Shown piece by piece: positions 18,729-26,906 of a stretch of DNA of 64,000 nucleotides. The notes under the pieces are model-generated. The model was not told the origin of the DNA, ran no database searches, and was given only the letters and a program-made list of their open reading frames with translations. How positions within the stretch are numbered: position 1 is the first letter of the stretch; the number at the start of each line of letters is the position of its first letter. This DNA is from Lachnospiraceae bacterium (GTDB taxonomy: Bacteria > Bacillota > Clostridia > Lachnospirales > Lachnospiraceae), in assembly GCA_017938285.1 (NCBI GenBank), contig JAGBBW010000138.1:1-64000 (forward strand), in the 5' to 3' direction. The position numbers were made by a program, and so were the translations under genes.

Positions 18729-19634
18729 ATGAAATTTCGCAGCATATCCGGTTCTCTCTGCTATATTAGTTTAATCCTTTTTCTTCTGATTGCCTGGGGA
18801 CGGGAGCTTTCCCATACTGCCCGCAGCAATCTGTTCCAGACCGCCGTTTCCAACGAAACCGGTGCTTTCCCTGCCTCACCTTTGGATACCGAACCAGCTT
18901 CGGGAAATACTGCCGCTTCCGAAAGCACCCGGCAGCCGGAACTCCTTTCGGACTATAAAAGTTCTTTTCCTGAACTGTATGCATGGGAAGATGCGGCTGT
19001 TGAAGTCACTGCCAGTCCACAGAAAACCGTATATCTGACCTTTGATGATGGTCCAAGCAAAAATACCGGAAAAATTCTGGATATTCTGAAACAATATGAA
19101 ATTAAAGCAACCTTTTTCGTGATTGGGAAAGATTTAAGTGAAGAAGGGATTGAAAACATGAAACGGGCGGCAGCCGAAGGCCATGCCATCGGACTGCATA
19201 CCTACTCCCATGATTATAAGAAAATTTATTCTTCTGTGGCGGATTTTCTGTCAGACTATGACCTGCTGCGCCAGGAACTGGAAGAACAGCTCGGTTTTTC
19301 CCCAACTATTTTCCGCTTTCCCGGCGGCAGCTACTGTTCCTATGGCACAGACATCCGCACAGAACTGATTACCGAAATGACCCGCCGCGGCTACACCTAT
19401 TATGACTGGAATGTCAGTGCAGAAGACGCCGTGGGCAAAGTGACCGCTTATTCCATCCGGAACAATATTTTTCCAAGGGTATATGAAGTAAATGCACCGG
19501 TCATTTTAATGCACGATGCGCCACTCAACAACCTGACCGCAGAACTGCTGCCGGAAATTATTGAAACCCTCCTGACAGAGGGCTACTGCTTTGAAACACT
19601 GGAAACGAGGGAGCCGCTGCACTTCGGAGAGTAA
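18729..19634 (+). CDS. Polysaccharide deacetylase (NodB homology), membrane anchored
   Basis: 301-aa carbohydrate esterase 4 family protein, probably de-N-acetylating peptidoglycan or a surface glycan outside the cell. An N-terminal signal-anchor (about 8-24) is followed by a Ser/Thr/Pro-rich spacer and the NodB domain: motif 1 TFDDGPS (D106, D107), motif 2 HTYSHD (H157, H161), motif 3 RFPGGSY, motif 4 DWNVSAED and motif 5 ILMHD. All metal and catalytic motifs are present. No strong RBS is seen before the ATG. It converges with the exporter ATPase gene, whose stop lies immediately downstream with no gap. Confidence 0.92.
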   Translation: MKFRSISGSLCYISLILFLLIAWGRELSHTARSNLFQTAVSNETGAFPASPLDTEPASGNTAASESTRQPELLSDYKSSFPELYAWEDAAVEVTASPQKTVYLTFDDGPSKNTGKILDILKQYEIKATFFVIGKDLSEEGIENMKRAAAEGHAIGLHTYSHDYKKIYSSVADFLSDYDLLRQELEEQLGFSPTIFRFPGGSYCSYGTDIRTELITEMTRRGYTYYDWNVSAEDAVGKVTAYSIRNNIFPRVYEVNAPVILMHDAPLNNLTAELLPEIIETLLTEGYCFETLETREPLHFGE

Positions 19635-20372
19635 TTACTCCGTCAGCTTCTTATATACCTGCAGCACCTCCGCTACTGTCCCGCTGGCGGTCAGCTTCCC
19701 ATGCTCTAAAAGAATCGCTTTTGTACAGATATTTTTTACCTGTGCTTCACTATGGGAAACAAACAGTACCGTAATCCCCTTGTCGAACATGTCCATAATT
19801 TTTTTCTCGCACTTTTTGCGGAATTTGGCATCACCGACCGAGAGCACCTCATCCAGAATCAGAATATCCGGCTCCACCACAGTGGCAATGGAAAAACCCA
19901 GCCTTGCCTTCATACCGGAGGAATAATTCTTCACCGGAACATTAATAAACTCGCCCAGCTCTGCAAATTCCACAATTTCATCATATTTTTCATCCAGAAA
20001 CTTCTTGGAATAGCCCAGCATGGCTCCATACAGATAAATATTTTCTGAGCCGGTATACTGCATGTCAAAACCGGCTCCCAGCTCCAACAGCGGCACTATC
20101 GTTCCTTTTTTTGTCACTGTGCCTTCAGAAGCCTTTAATACCCCGGCAATGACCTTTAACAGCGTGGATTTCCCCGCTCCATTCATGCCAAGAATGGCAA
20201 GACGGTCTCCCTTTTCCAGTGAAAAGGACACCTCATGCAGTGCCAGAAACTCTTTATAACGCAGCTGCCGCTTAAACATCTTAATCAGATAATCTTTCAG
20301 ATCATCCACCTTCTGCTCCGGCAGGCGGTACTTTACACTTATATTTTCTACGGTTAATACTGTATCTGACAT
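19635..20372 (-). CDS. ABC exporter ATP-binding subunit for polysaccharide/teichoic acid (TagH/Wzt-like)
   Basis: 245-aa ATPase that powers export of a lipid-linked glycan through the adjacent permease. Walker A GMNGAGKST (62-70), the signature SSGMKARL (151-158), Walker B ILILDEVLSVGD and the switch HS in LFVSHS are present. The phrase YRLPEQ...ALHEVSF at the N-terminus is typical of the TagH/RfbE family. It lacks the C-terminal carbohydrate-binding domain of long Wzt proteins. It follows the permease gene by 11 bases. Confidence 0.9.
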   Translation of the reverse strand: MSDTVLTVENISVKYRLPEQKVDDLKDYLIKMFKRQLRYKEFLALHEVSFSLEKGDRLAILGMNGAGKSTLLKVIAGVLKASEGTVTKKGTIVPLLELGAGFDMQYTGSENIYLYGAMLGYSKKFLDEKYDEIVEFAELGEFINVPVKNYSSGMKARLGFSIATVVEPDILILDEVLSVGDAKFRKKCEKKIMDMFDKGITVLFVSHSEAQVKNICTKAILLEHGKLTASGTVAEVLQVYKKLTE

Positions 20373-20383
20373 TTTTTCCCTTC

Positions 20384-21157
20384 CTATAAATGCAGAATAA
20401 ATTTATCCTGATTTTTATAAAATACAACGATCCCGCTGACAAGCAGTACAATGGAAAAGCCAAGGGAATACAGCATTACCGGCACGTTCATGGCATTACC
20501 ATATACTGCATCCCTGAAATTTTCAATCACTGCATACAGTGGATTCAAGCGGAACAGCCACCGGTTATTTTCCCCTATGACTGTCTCCACTTTATAGAAA
20601 ATGGCACAGGCATACATCAGGAGCATCAACGCCACACCCCAGAGATATTCCAGGTCACGGAAAAATACAGCCAAGGTGGAAAGCCACAGTCCCGCTCCCA
20701 TGGTCATGATAAACACAATTACCAGAGGGAATACTGCCTCCAGCAGATGCCAGGTCGGATAAATGCCACAGACCGCTGCCACCACTGCCAGTACAATCAG
20801 GGAAATCAGAAACTGGATGTAACCGGACAGCACGCCGGCACAGGGATACATGTATTTCGGCACATATACTTTTTTTATCATACCGGCATTCGCCCGGACT
20901 GACTTTAAGGCAGAACGGGTCGTAGCGGAAAAAAAGGAATACAAAAGACGTCCGGTCAGAATATAGACCGGAAAATCTTTTGTATTATGGTATAATTTTG
21001 AAAACACCAGCACCAGAACCATCATGGTAAGCAGTGGTTCCAGCAGCGTCCAAAGTACTCCCAGATAGGAGTTGCGGTATTTTAACTGAATATCCTTCTT
21101 TACCAGCTGGTAAAGAAGGAAATGATATTTCTTAAAAGTCAAAACTAAATTCTTCAA
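20384..21157 (-). CDS. ABC exporter permease for polysaccharide/teichoic acid (TagG/Wzm-like)
   Basis: 257-aa ABC-2 type permease with six hydrophobic segments (about 33-55, 62-80, 105-130, 140-165, 172-190, 228-247) and the family motif YRNSYLGVLWTLLEPLL near the N-terminus. It forms the export channel with the downstream ATPase. The only start compatible with the frame is TTG 21157; AAGG lies very close to it, so the start is uncertain. It lies 15 bases after leuA, an odd neighbour for an exporter. Confidence 0.88.
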   Translation of the reverse strand: MKNLVLTFKKYHFLLYQLVKKDIQLKYRNSYLGVLWTLLEPLLTMMVLVLVFSKLYHNTKDFPVYILTGRLLYSFFSATTRSALKSVRANAGMIKKVYVPKYMYPCAGVLSGYIQFLISLIVLAVVAAVCGIYPTWHLLEAVFPLVIVFIMTMGAGLWLSTLAVFFRDLEYLWGVALMLLMYACAIFYKVETVIGENNRWLFRLNPLYAVIENFRDAVYGNAMNVPVMLYSLGFSIVLLVSGIVVFYKNQDKFILHL

Positions 21158-21172
21158 AGCCTTACGTCATCC

Positions 21173-22843
21173 TTACTTTGCCTGAAAGCGGTTCATCGCA
21201 CTGAAAATAGCACGGATGGAAGCTCTCGTAATATTGGAACTGATGCCAACCCCATAGGTAGTATCACCGGTTTCCGTATCTAACATATGGATGTATGCTG
21301 CTGCCTGTGCACCTTCACCAAGACCAAGGGAATGCTCGGTATAATCCAGTACCTTGTAGGTGTGTGCCATTTTTCTTCTGAGACCGGACAGTACAGCATC
21401 AATTGGTCCGTTGCCGACAGCAACTATTTCTTCTTCTTTACCGTTGTCTGTGTAACCAAGCGTAATTTCTGTTTCTACATGTTCCTCATCCAGATGCTTT
21501 TCACCAACACTGAGCTTTCTGAAGTGCAGCGGCTCCTTCATGTCAAGGTATTCCTTCTTAAACACTTCCATAATCTGCTCCGGAGCAATTTCGCCCTGGG
21601 ATTCCGTAATCTTCTGAATCTTGTCAGCAAACTCCTTGTGCATGCCCTTTGGCAGCTTGTAGCCAAAGTAAGTATCCATGATGAATGCCACACCGCCCTT
21701 ACCGGACTGGCTGTTGATACGCACGATTGGCTCATATACACGGCCGATATCGGACGGATCAATTGGAAGATACGGCACCTGCCAGATCTGGCTGTTTCTT
21801 TCCTTCATCGCCTGTACGCCCTTGTTGATGGCATCCTGATGGGAGCCGGAGAAAGCGGTAAATACCAGCTTTCCGGCATACGGATGACGCTCCGGCACCT
21901 GCATCTTGGTGCAGCGCTCATAAATTTCCACAATTTCGGTAATATTTTCAATGTCCAGTTCCGGATTGATACCCTGGGAAAACATATTGTAAGCAAGAGT
22001 CAGAATATCCACATTACCGGTACGTTCCCCGTTTCCAAGCAGAGTACCTTCGATACGGTCTGCTCCGGCCAGCAGTGCAAGCTCCGCAATGGCAACACCG
22101 GTACCACGGTCATTGTGCGGATGTACACTTAAAATAATGCTGTCTCTGTTCTTAAAATGACGATGCATCCACTCAATCTGGTCAGCGTATACGTTTGGTG
22201 TGTTCATTTCCACCGTTGCAGGCAGGTTGAAAATAATCGGCTTTTCCGGTGTTGGCTGCCATACATCCTGTACTGCGGTACATACTTCCAGTGCATAATC
22301 TACTTCTGTTCCGGTAAAGCTTTCCGGAGAGTACTCTAACAGAATCTCGCCTGGGAAATCCTTGGCATATTTCTGCACCAGTTTCGTACCTTCAATGGCA
22401 ATCTGCTTTACCTGCTCCTTATCGGCATGGAATACCACGTCTCTCTGTAAGGTGGAAGTGGAATTGTAAATATGCACTACCGCCTTCTTTACACCCTCTA
22501 ACGCTTCAAAAGTACGGGCAATCAGATGCTCACGGCACTGTACCAGTACCTGGACCGTTACATCATCCGGAATCATCCTGCGCTCTACTAACTGACGCAG
22601 GAAATCATACTCAATCTGGGAAGCAGATGGAAAGCCCACCTCAATTTCCTTAAAGCCAAGCTTTACCAACAGATTGAAAAACTCCATCTTTTCTTCTACT
22701 ACCATTGGCTCCACCAGTGCCTGGTTGCCGTCACGCAGGTCAACGCTGCACCACACTGGTGCCTTTTCAATTTCCTTGTTCGGCCACTGTCTGTCCGGCA
22801 TATGTAATACCGGTACTCTCTGATAACGCTTATAATTTAACAT
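21173..22843 (-). CDS. leuA: 2-Isopropylmalate synthase LeuA (long form)
   Basis: Condenses acetyl-CoA with 2-oxoisovalerate in the first committed step of leucine synthesis. The HMGL-like catalytic TIM barrel carries SVDLRDGNQAL (about 33-43) and the metal-binding HPHNDRGTG; the C-terminal third is the LeuA allosteric dimer domain, ending with GVGISSNITRASIRAIFSAMNRF. The 556-aa size fits the long LeuA type used by Actinobacteria and many Clostridia. An excellent RBS, AAGGAGG, precedes the ATG. No leader peptide, T-box or other leu gene lies in the 57-base gap behind cdaR, so the gene may be read through from the cda operon. Confidence 0.94.
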   Translation of the reverse strand: MLNYKRYQRVPVLHMPDRQWPNKEIEKAPVWCSVDLRDGNQALVEPMVVEEKMEFFNLLVKLGFKEIEVGFPSASQIEYDFLRQLVERRMIPDDVTVQVLVQCREHLIARTFEALEGVKKAVVHIYNSTSTLQRDVVFHADKEQVKQIAIEGTKLVQKYAKDFPGEILLEYSPESFTGTEVDYALEVCTAVQDVWQPTPEKPIIFNLPATVEMNTPNVYADQIEWMHRHFKNRDSIILSVHPHNDRGTGVAIAELALLAGADRIEGTLLGNGERTGNVDILTLAYNMFSQGINPELDIENITEIVEIYERCTKMQVPERHPYAGKLVFTAFSGSHQDAINKGVQAMKERNSQIWQVPYLPIDPSDIGRVYEPIVRINSQSGKGGVAFIMDTYFGYKLPKGMHKEFADKIQKITESQGEIAPEQIMEVFKKEYLDMKEPLHFRKLSVGEKHLDEEHVETEITLGYTDNGKEEEIVAVGNGPIDAVLSGLRRKMAHTYKVLDYTEHSLGLGEGAQAAAYIHMLDTETGDTTYGVGISSNITRASIRAIFSAMNRFQAK

Positions 22844-22900
22844 AATAAATTCCTCCTTAAATTTCCTTTTATTCTAACTAATTCTCCTCTTACTGCCTGC

Positions 22901-24217
22901 TTATAGTTCCGGCTCCGCAACATTTTCTCCGGTAGTATCTTCCTCTGGATTGTTTTCCAGTCCGCCTCCAACCGGCACCGTATCCTTTGTGGAAACTACA
23001 ACTTCCGCAAACAGAATATCCTGTGTCAGCAGATCTCCCTGGTTTTCCAGACATACCGGAACCGTATACACTCCCGGCGAAACATATTCCTGCAAATCTA
23101 TGTACGGGACAAGCACTGCCAGGGTTACCCCTTTCAGACTTTCCTGCCCGCCTTTTACTGCCAGCCTGTGACTGGACAGTTCTGTCACCTGTGCCTCCAG
23201 AGTATCATCCAGTCCCCGGATTTCCACGGCTCCTTCCATAATCTCCATTTCTTTCTCTTCAAATTCCTTCATGGTAATCGTCACCGCCAGCTTTTCCTCA
23301 TCAACCAGGCGAATGCTTTCATATTCTGTATTCCATAGCGATGCGATATCAATATTTTCCTCCACCGTACCGCTCTGGTCCGTAATATCACAATATGCAG
23401 TCAGCGTTGTCCCTAACAGAACCAGGTCACTTGGTGTACCTGCAATTGTCACCATATCCGGCTGATAGGAAATCGTTCCAAGTTCATAGCCCGGTGCCGG
23501 TTCTCCGGTTGTTTTTACCTGAATCCGTATCGTTTTTGTTTTTAATACCGGAATGGTTACCTGTATCTCTCCGGCACTCATACTTACCTTGCTGGAACTG
23601 ACCACATCCCCGTTCATATCATAAATGACAGGAACGCCGGCAGCCAGGGAATCCTTCGATATTCCTTCCACATCCACCATCAGCACCACTTCTTTGATTT
23701 TACTGATCTGTGTACTGGAACCGGTCAGGGTAATCATATTCGGACTGGCCACCATGTCACCAATCACATACCCTTCTTTGGTCTGTCCCGTAGTGGAAAT
23801 TTTCACCCGGAAATCCTTTGTCATGGAATCCTCCAGACGAAGCTTCATTACCTGGTTCATCCCACGGACAATTTCCACTTCATGGTCGCTGTAGCCTTCC
23901 ACGGAAATATCAATCGGAACGGCATCCGTCACGGAAATTTTTTCAAAGTCTGCCACTGCCACGATATCATCCTTTGTCAGCTTATCACAGACAGACCTTC
24001 TTGCCTCTACAACAACAGAAACCGTATCTCCCTCCACCACTTCCGGAATTTTATCCTTCGCCGTCAGGGAATCTTCATTTATAATCGTTACCGGAATGTC
24101 TTCAAACGTTCTTGTCTCCACCGGATCCTGGGAATTAATCACCACCAGCCACAATAGTGTCGCCAGAGCCAGGGACAATAATTTGAGTCCGATATTGTTT
24201 GTCAGCTTCTCTTTCAT
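22901..24217 (-). CDS. cdaR: YbbR-domain protein CdaR, regulator of diadenylate cyclase
   Basis: 438-aa single-pass membrane protein. An N-terminal transmembrane helix (LKLLSLALATLLWLVV, about 12-27) is followed by about four YbbR repeats on the outside, recognisable from repeated VKTTGEPAPGYELGTISYQPDMV-like segments, and an acidic tail. In Firmicutes CdaR interacts with and modulates CdaA. The start overlaps the cdaA stop as ATGA, so the two are translationally coupled. Confidence 0.92.
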   Translation of the reverse strand: MKEKLTNNIGLKLLSLALATLLWLVVINSQDPVETRTFEDIPVTIINEDSLTAKDKIPEVVEGDTVSVVVEARRSVCDKLTKDDIVAVADFEKISVTDAVPIDISVEGYSDHEVEIVRGMNQVMKLRLEDSMTKDFRVKISTTGQTKEGYVIGDMVASPNMITLTGSSTQISKIKEVVLMVDVEGISKDSLAAGVPVIYDMNGDVVSSSKVSMSAGEIQVTIPVLKTKTIRIQVKTTGEPAPGYELGTISYQPDMVTIAGTPSDLVLLGTTLTAYCDITDQSGTVEENIDIASLWNTEYESIRLVDEEKLAVTITMKEFEEKEMEIMEGAVEIRGLDDTLEAQVTELSSHRLAVKGGQESLKGVTLAVLVPYIDLQEYVSPGVYTVPVCLENQGDLLTQDILFAEVVVSTKDTVPVGGGLENNPEEDTTGENVAEPEL

Positions 24218-25098
24218 TTTTCCCGTTTTCCTCTCAGTCTTGGAAATACCTTTTTGTTCTTTACTTCCTGCTCCCTGCCTTTCTGAAGCTCTAAAAGCTT
24301 GGCCCGCAGGAAATCACCATCCACGTTAAAAATCAGGTTGCCTCCCCTGGCAATGGAAACCTTTCCGGTTTCTTCGGATACAATAATGGTAAAGCTGTCT
24401 GACACTTCACTGATACCAACACCTGCCCGGTGTCTGGTGCCAAGATCCTTGCTCAGCCGCATATTTCCGGATAAAGGCAGATAACAGGTTGCAGAAACCA
24501 CACGGTCTCCCCGGACAATTACAGCACCATCATGCAGCGGTGTATTATGCTCAAAAATATTGATTAACAACTGGCTGGTAATCAGACCGTCAACCATAAT
24601 TCCGGTCTGGGCATATTCTGTCAGGGAAATCTCCTGCTCCAGCACAATCAGGGCACCTGTTTTGGTCTTTGCCAGTTCAAATGTTCCCCTTACCAGCTCA
24701 TTTAACGTCGTCTCGGAAAACTTTTCATTCTTTTTGTCTTTATTTTCCGCAAAGAAATCCAGTGGGAGAATCTTCCGCTGTCCTAACGTTTCCAGAACCC
24801 TCCGCAGTTCCGGCTGGAACAGAATCAGCACCGCTGTAATACCAACGCCAATCGTGTTAGTGAAAATCCAGAGAATCACATCAAACTTGAACAGCGTTGC
24901 CGCAATCCAGACAAGTAGCAGTACAATCAGTCCTTTTACAATGACCCATGCCCTGGTTGTCTTAATCCACTTGATGACATAATAAAACAGCACTGCTATC
25001 AGAATGATTTCCACAAAATCCATTGGATTCATTTCTGGCAGCGAAAGCCACGTTATTAACTTATCCAGCATACGTAAGATGTTATCCATACTCCCCAA
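24214..25098 (-). CDS. cdaA: Diadenylate cyclase CdaA (c-di-AMP synthase)
   Basis: Makes the essential second messenger c-di-AMP from two ATP at the membrane. Three transmembrane helices (about 30-95) precede the DAC domain with the catalytic LHDGAVI (DGA 190-192) and TRHRAGVG (RHR 222-224). 294 aa from TTG 25098, for which AAGGA lies 6 bases upstream; ATG 25089 is the alternative. Coupled to cdaR downstream. Unlike B. subtilis, glmM does not follow; instead two uncharacterised membrane protein genes precede it. Confidence 0.95.
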   Translation of the reverse strand: MGSMDNILRMLDKLITWLSLPEMNPMDFVEIILIAVLFYYVIKWIKTTRAWVIVKGLIVLLLVWIAATLFKFDVILWIFTNTIGVGITAVLILFQPELRRVLETLGQRKILPLDFFAENKDKKNEKFSETTLNELVRGTFELAKTKTGALIVLEQEISLTEYAQTGIMVDGLITSQLLINIFEHNTPLHDGAVIVRGDRVVSATCYLPLSGNMRLSKDLGTRHRAGVGISEVSDSFTIIVSEETGKVSIARGGNLIFNVDGDFLRAKLLELQKGREQEVKNKKVFPRLRGKREK

Positions 25099-25155
25099 TA
25101 CCGTTCCTTCTCTTTGTTTTCCTGACCGGCTCTGTTCTCCGGTTACCTGGTTTTT

Positions 25156-26211
25156 TTATTCTGTATCCTTTGCAAACAGTTCCTTCTCAAAGTCGTCCTC
25201 ATCGTCCTCCGGCTTTTCCGGCAGAAGTCCCTCGGTAAAATCAAATTCGTCCTCCCCGGTTTCCTTTTCCGGTTCTTCCAGTTCAGAAAACTTTGTCACG
25301 TTCTTCTGCAGCATCGCCACATCAATCTTTGGAACTGCCTTGACATAATAGTAATAATCATCATCTTCAAACTGCACATGCTCCACTGACATATAATCCA
25401 GCACCATCCGGAAGAACTGTGCTATAAATACCAGCAGTGTCGAAAAAACCGTGCCTAAAATCATGGTACCTGTTCCCACGCTGATATCCAGCTTTAAGTC
25501 TGCCAGCAGGAATCCAAGAATATTGACAATCGCACCAAGGATAATTGTCACTTCAAATACAAACTCAAAGCGAAGCTTTCTTACCAGACACATAATAAGA
25601 ATGACTGCCGCAAAAATTCCTGCCGCAACAAACATTTCCTTGTGTTTGAACAAATTGTTCACTACATCAACATAAAGAGCCAGCGTGGCATCCAGACTGG
25701 TAATATCCTGCCGCTTTGCTGCTTCTTCAATCACCTGGAACACATAGTAAATAATAACACCACTGACTGCCGGGAACACTGCCATCGGTGTGGCAATCAT
25801 GCCAAGCAGCAGCGGTACCAGATACGGAATCTTAAACACAAATAAAACCGGTATTGCCACCACTGCATAACCGTATTTTCCGGAAAAACGGGCAATAAAG
25901 CAGTAAAGCACCGCAAAAATTACAATCACGAGTGCAGCCAGAATCGGGGATGCACTGTAAACCTGCAGTATCGCCAGCATACCACACATCAGAATCAGCA
26001 CCACCGGCGGAAGAAATGCCCCGGCTGCCGCCAGACCAAGTTCAATTACCGGATTTGCCACTGCCGTGTTGTACGCCAGGGATTTATTAATTGTATGAAA
26101 CGCCAGATACGCAATCAAAAAGCGGAATACCGGCTCAATAATCAGCTGATATTTCTGGAAAAATCTCCGGGCCATCCCCCGGAATTCCAGCAGTTTGGTC
26201 ATAACCTTCAT
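25156..26211 (-). CDS. Polytopic membrane protein of unknown function, upstream of cdaA
   Basis: 351 aa with about ten hydrophobic segments between residues 25 and 270 and a strongly acidic cytoplasmic-type tail (about 285-351) containing DDDYYYYV and EDDEDDFEKELF. I do not recognise a characterised family. It overlaps the stop of the upstream small membrane gene by four bases (ATGA) and is followed by cdaA after 57 bases. Conserved position in front of cdaA would suggest a role in c-di-AMP signalling, osmolyte control or envelope assembly, but that is inference from context only. Confidence 0.8.
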   Translation of the reverse strand: MKVMTKLLEFRGMARRFFQKYQLIIEPVFRFLIAYLAFHTINKSLAYNTAVANPVIELGLAAAGAFLPPVVLILMCGMLAILQVYSASPILAALVIVIFAVLYCFIARFSGKYGYAVVAIPVLFVFKIPYLVPLLLGMIATPMAVFPAVSGVIIYYVFQVIEEAAKRQDITSLDATLALYVDVVNNLFKHKEMFVAAGIFAAVILIMCLVRKLRFEFVFEVTIILGAIVNILGFLLADLKLDISVGTGTMILGTVFSTLLVFIAQFFRMVLDYMSVEHVQFEDDDYYYYVKAVPKIDVAMLQKNVTKFSELEEPEKETGEDEFDFTEGLLPEKPEDDEDDFEKELFAKDTE

Positions 26212-26633
26212 TCTTCTTCCACCTCTTCCATTCCAGACTGTCCTTCCTCTTCCTGATACATTCCACGCAGTCTGCGCAGCATACGGAAATATTTTGCCAG
26301 CTTCTTTCTGGAATAATCATAATACAGTCCATAGCCGACCATGGCCGCCATGACATACACCGTCACCACAATAATATAAACGCCCAGAATCATCTTTCCT
26401 ATACCGATGTAATCCAGATTTACCGCTTCCCGGATCAGGTATTCCATCTGATAGGCAATAATCATGGCAAGCACCAGAAGATATCCTGTCGTCACCGCCA
26501 CAATATTATTCAGGACTTTATGACGGACATAGTCCCGCCGGAAATACTTTCCCAGCTTAATGTCCTCTTTCCCCTCTTTTTTTTCATAAATGGCGAGCTT
26601 TGTCATCAGCCGCACCCTGCGCATATTTACCAT
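26208..26633 (-). CDS. Small two-helix membrane protein of unknown function, upstream of cdaA
   Basis: 141 aa. A basic N-terminal region (VRLMTKLAIYEKK) precedes two transmembrane helices (about 45-64 and 80-105), then a basic helix and an acidic tail. No family recognised. The start at 26633 is supported by GAAGGA 5 bases upstream. First gene of the probable four-gene unit with the polytopic protein, cdaA and cdaR, behind a good promoter. Confidence 0.75.
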   Translation of the reverse strand: MVNMRRVRLMTKLAIYEKKEGKEDIKLGKYFRRDYVRHKVLNNIVAVTTGYLLVLAMIIAYQMEYLIREAVNLDYIGIGKMILGVYIIVVTVYVMAAMVGYGLYYDYSRKKLAKYFRMLRRLRGMYQEEEGQSGMEEVEEE

Positions 26634-26711
26634 GCTGTTCCTTCTTTCCTTCCGATATATTGACAAACCAGGCAGGCCCGCTGCTTTTCAACTTCTACTT
26701 ATACATAGTAT

Positions 26712-26739
26712 ATCATACCACATTCTTCCACGATGTCAA
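26712..26739 (-). promoter_or_regulatory. Promoter of the cdaA-cdaR operon
   Basis: TTGACA (26734-26739) and TATGAT (26712-26717) with a 16-base spacer on the minus strand, about 80 bases before the first start. Confidence 0.65.
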
Positions 26740-26844
26740 AGAAGTTTTTTCATATTAGAAATAATTTCCCATGAATCCGGCAGCTTTTACCTTAATTCTT
26801 GCCATTTTTATGAAACTTATACGTAAACCGCCTCCGTTCTTTTC

Positions 26845-26873
26845 TTGCGAAAGTACTCCGGGTCTGCTATGCT
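26845..26873 (+). promoter_or_regulatory. Promoter of the GH2 gene
   Basis: TTGCGA (26845-26850) and TATGCT (26868-26873) with a 17-base spacer, 33 bases before the start codon. Confidence 0.55.
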
Positions 26874-26906
26874 GTAATTATAGTGAAGTAAAAAAGGAGG
26901 TCCTTT

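Noticed and set aside
22844..22900. T-box or leucine attenuator before leuA
   Set aside because: The gap is only 57 bases and contains no leader hairpin or Leu-codon run.
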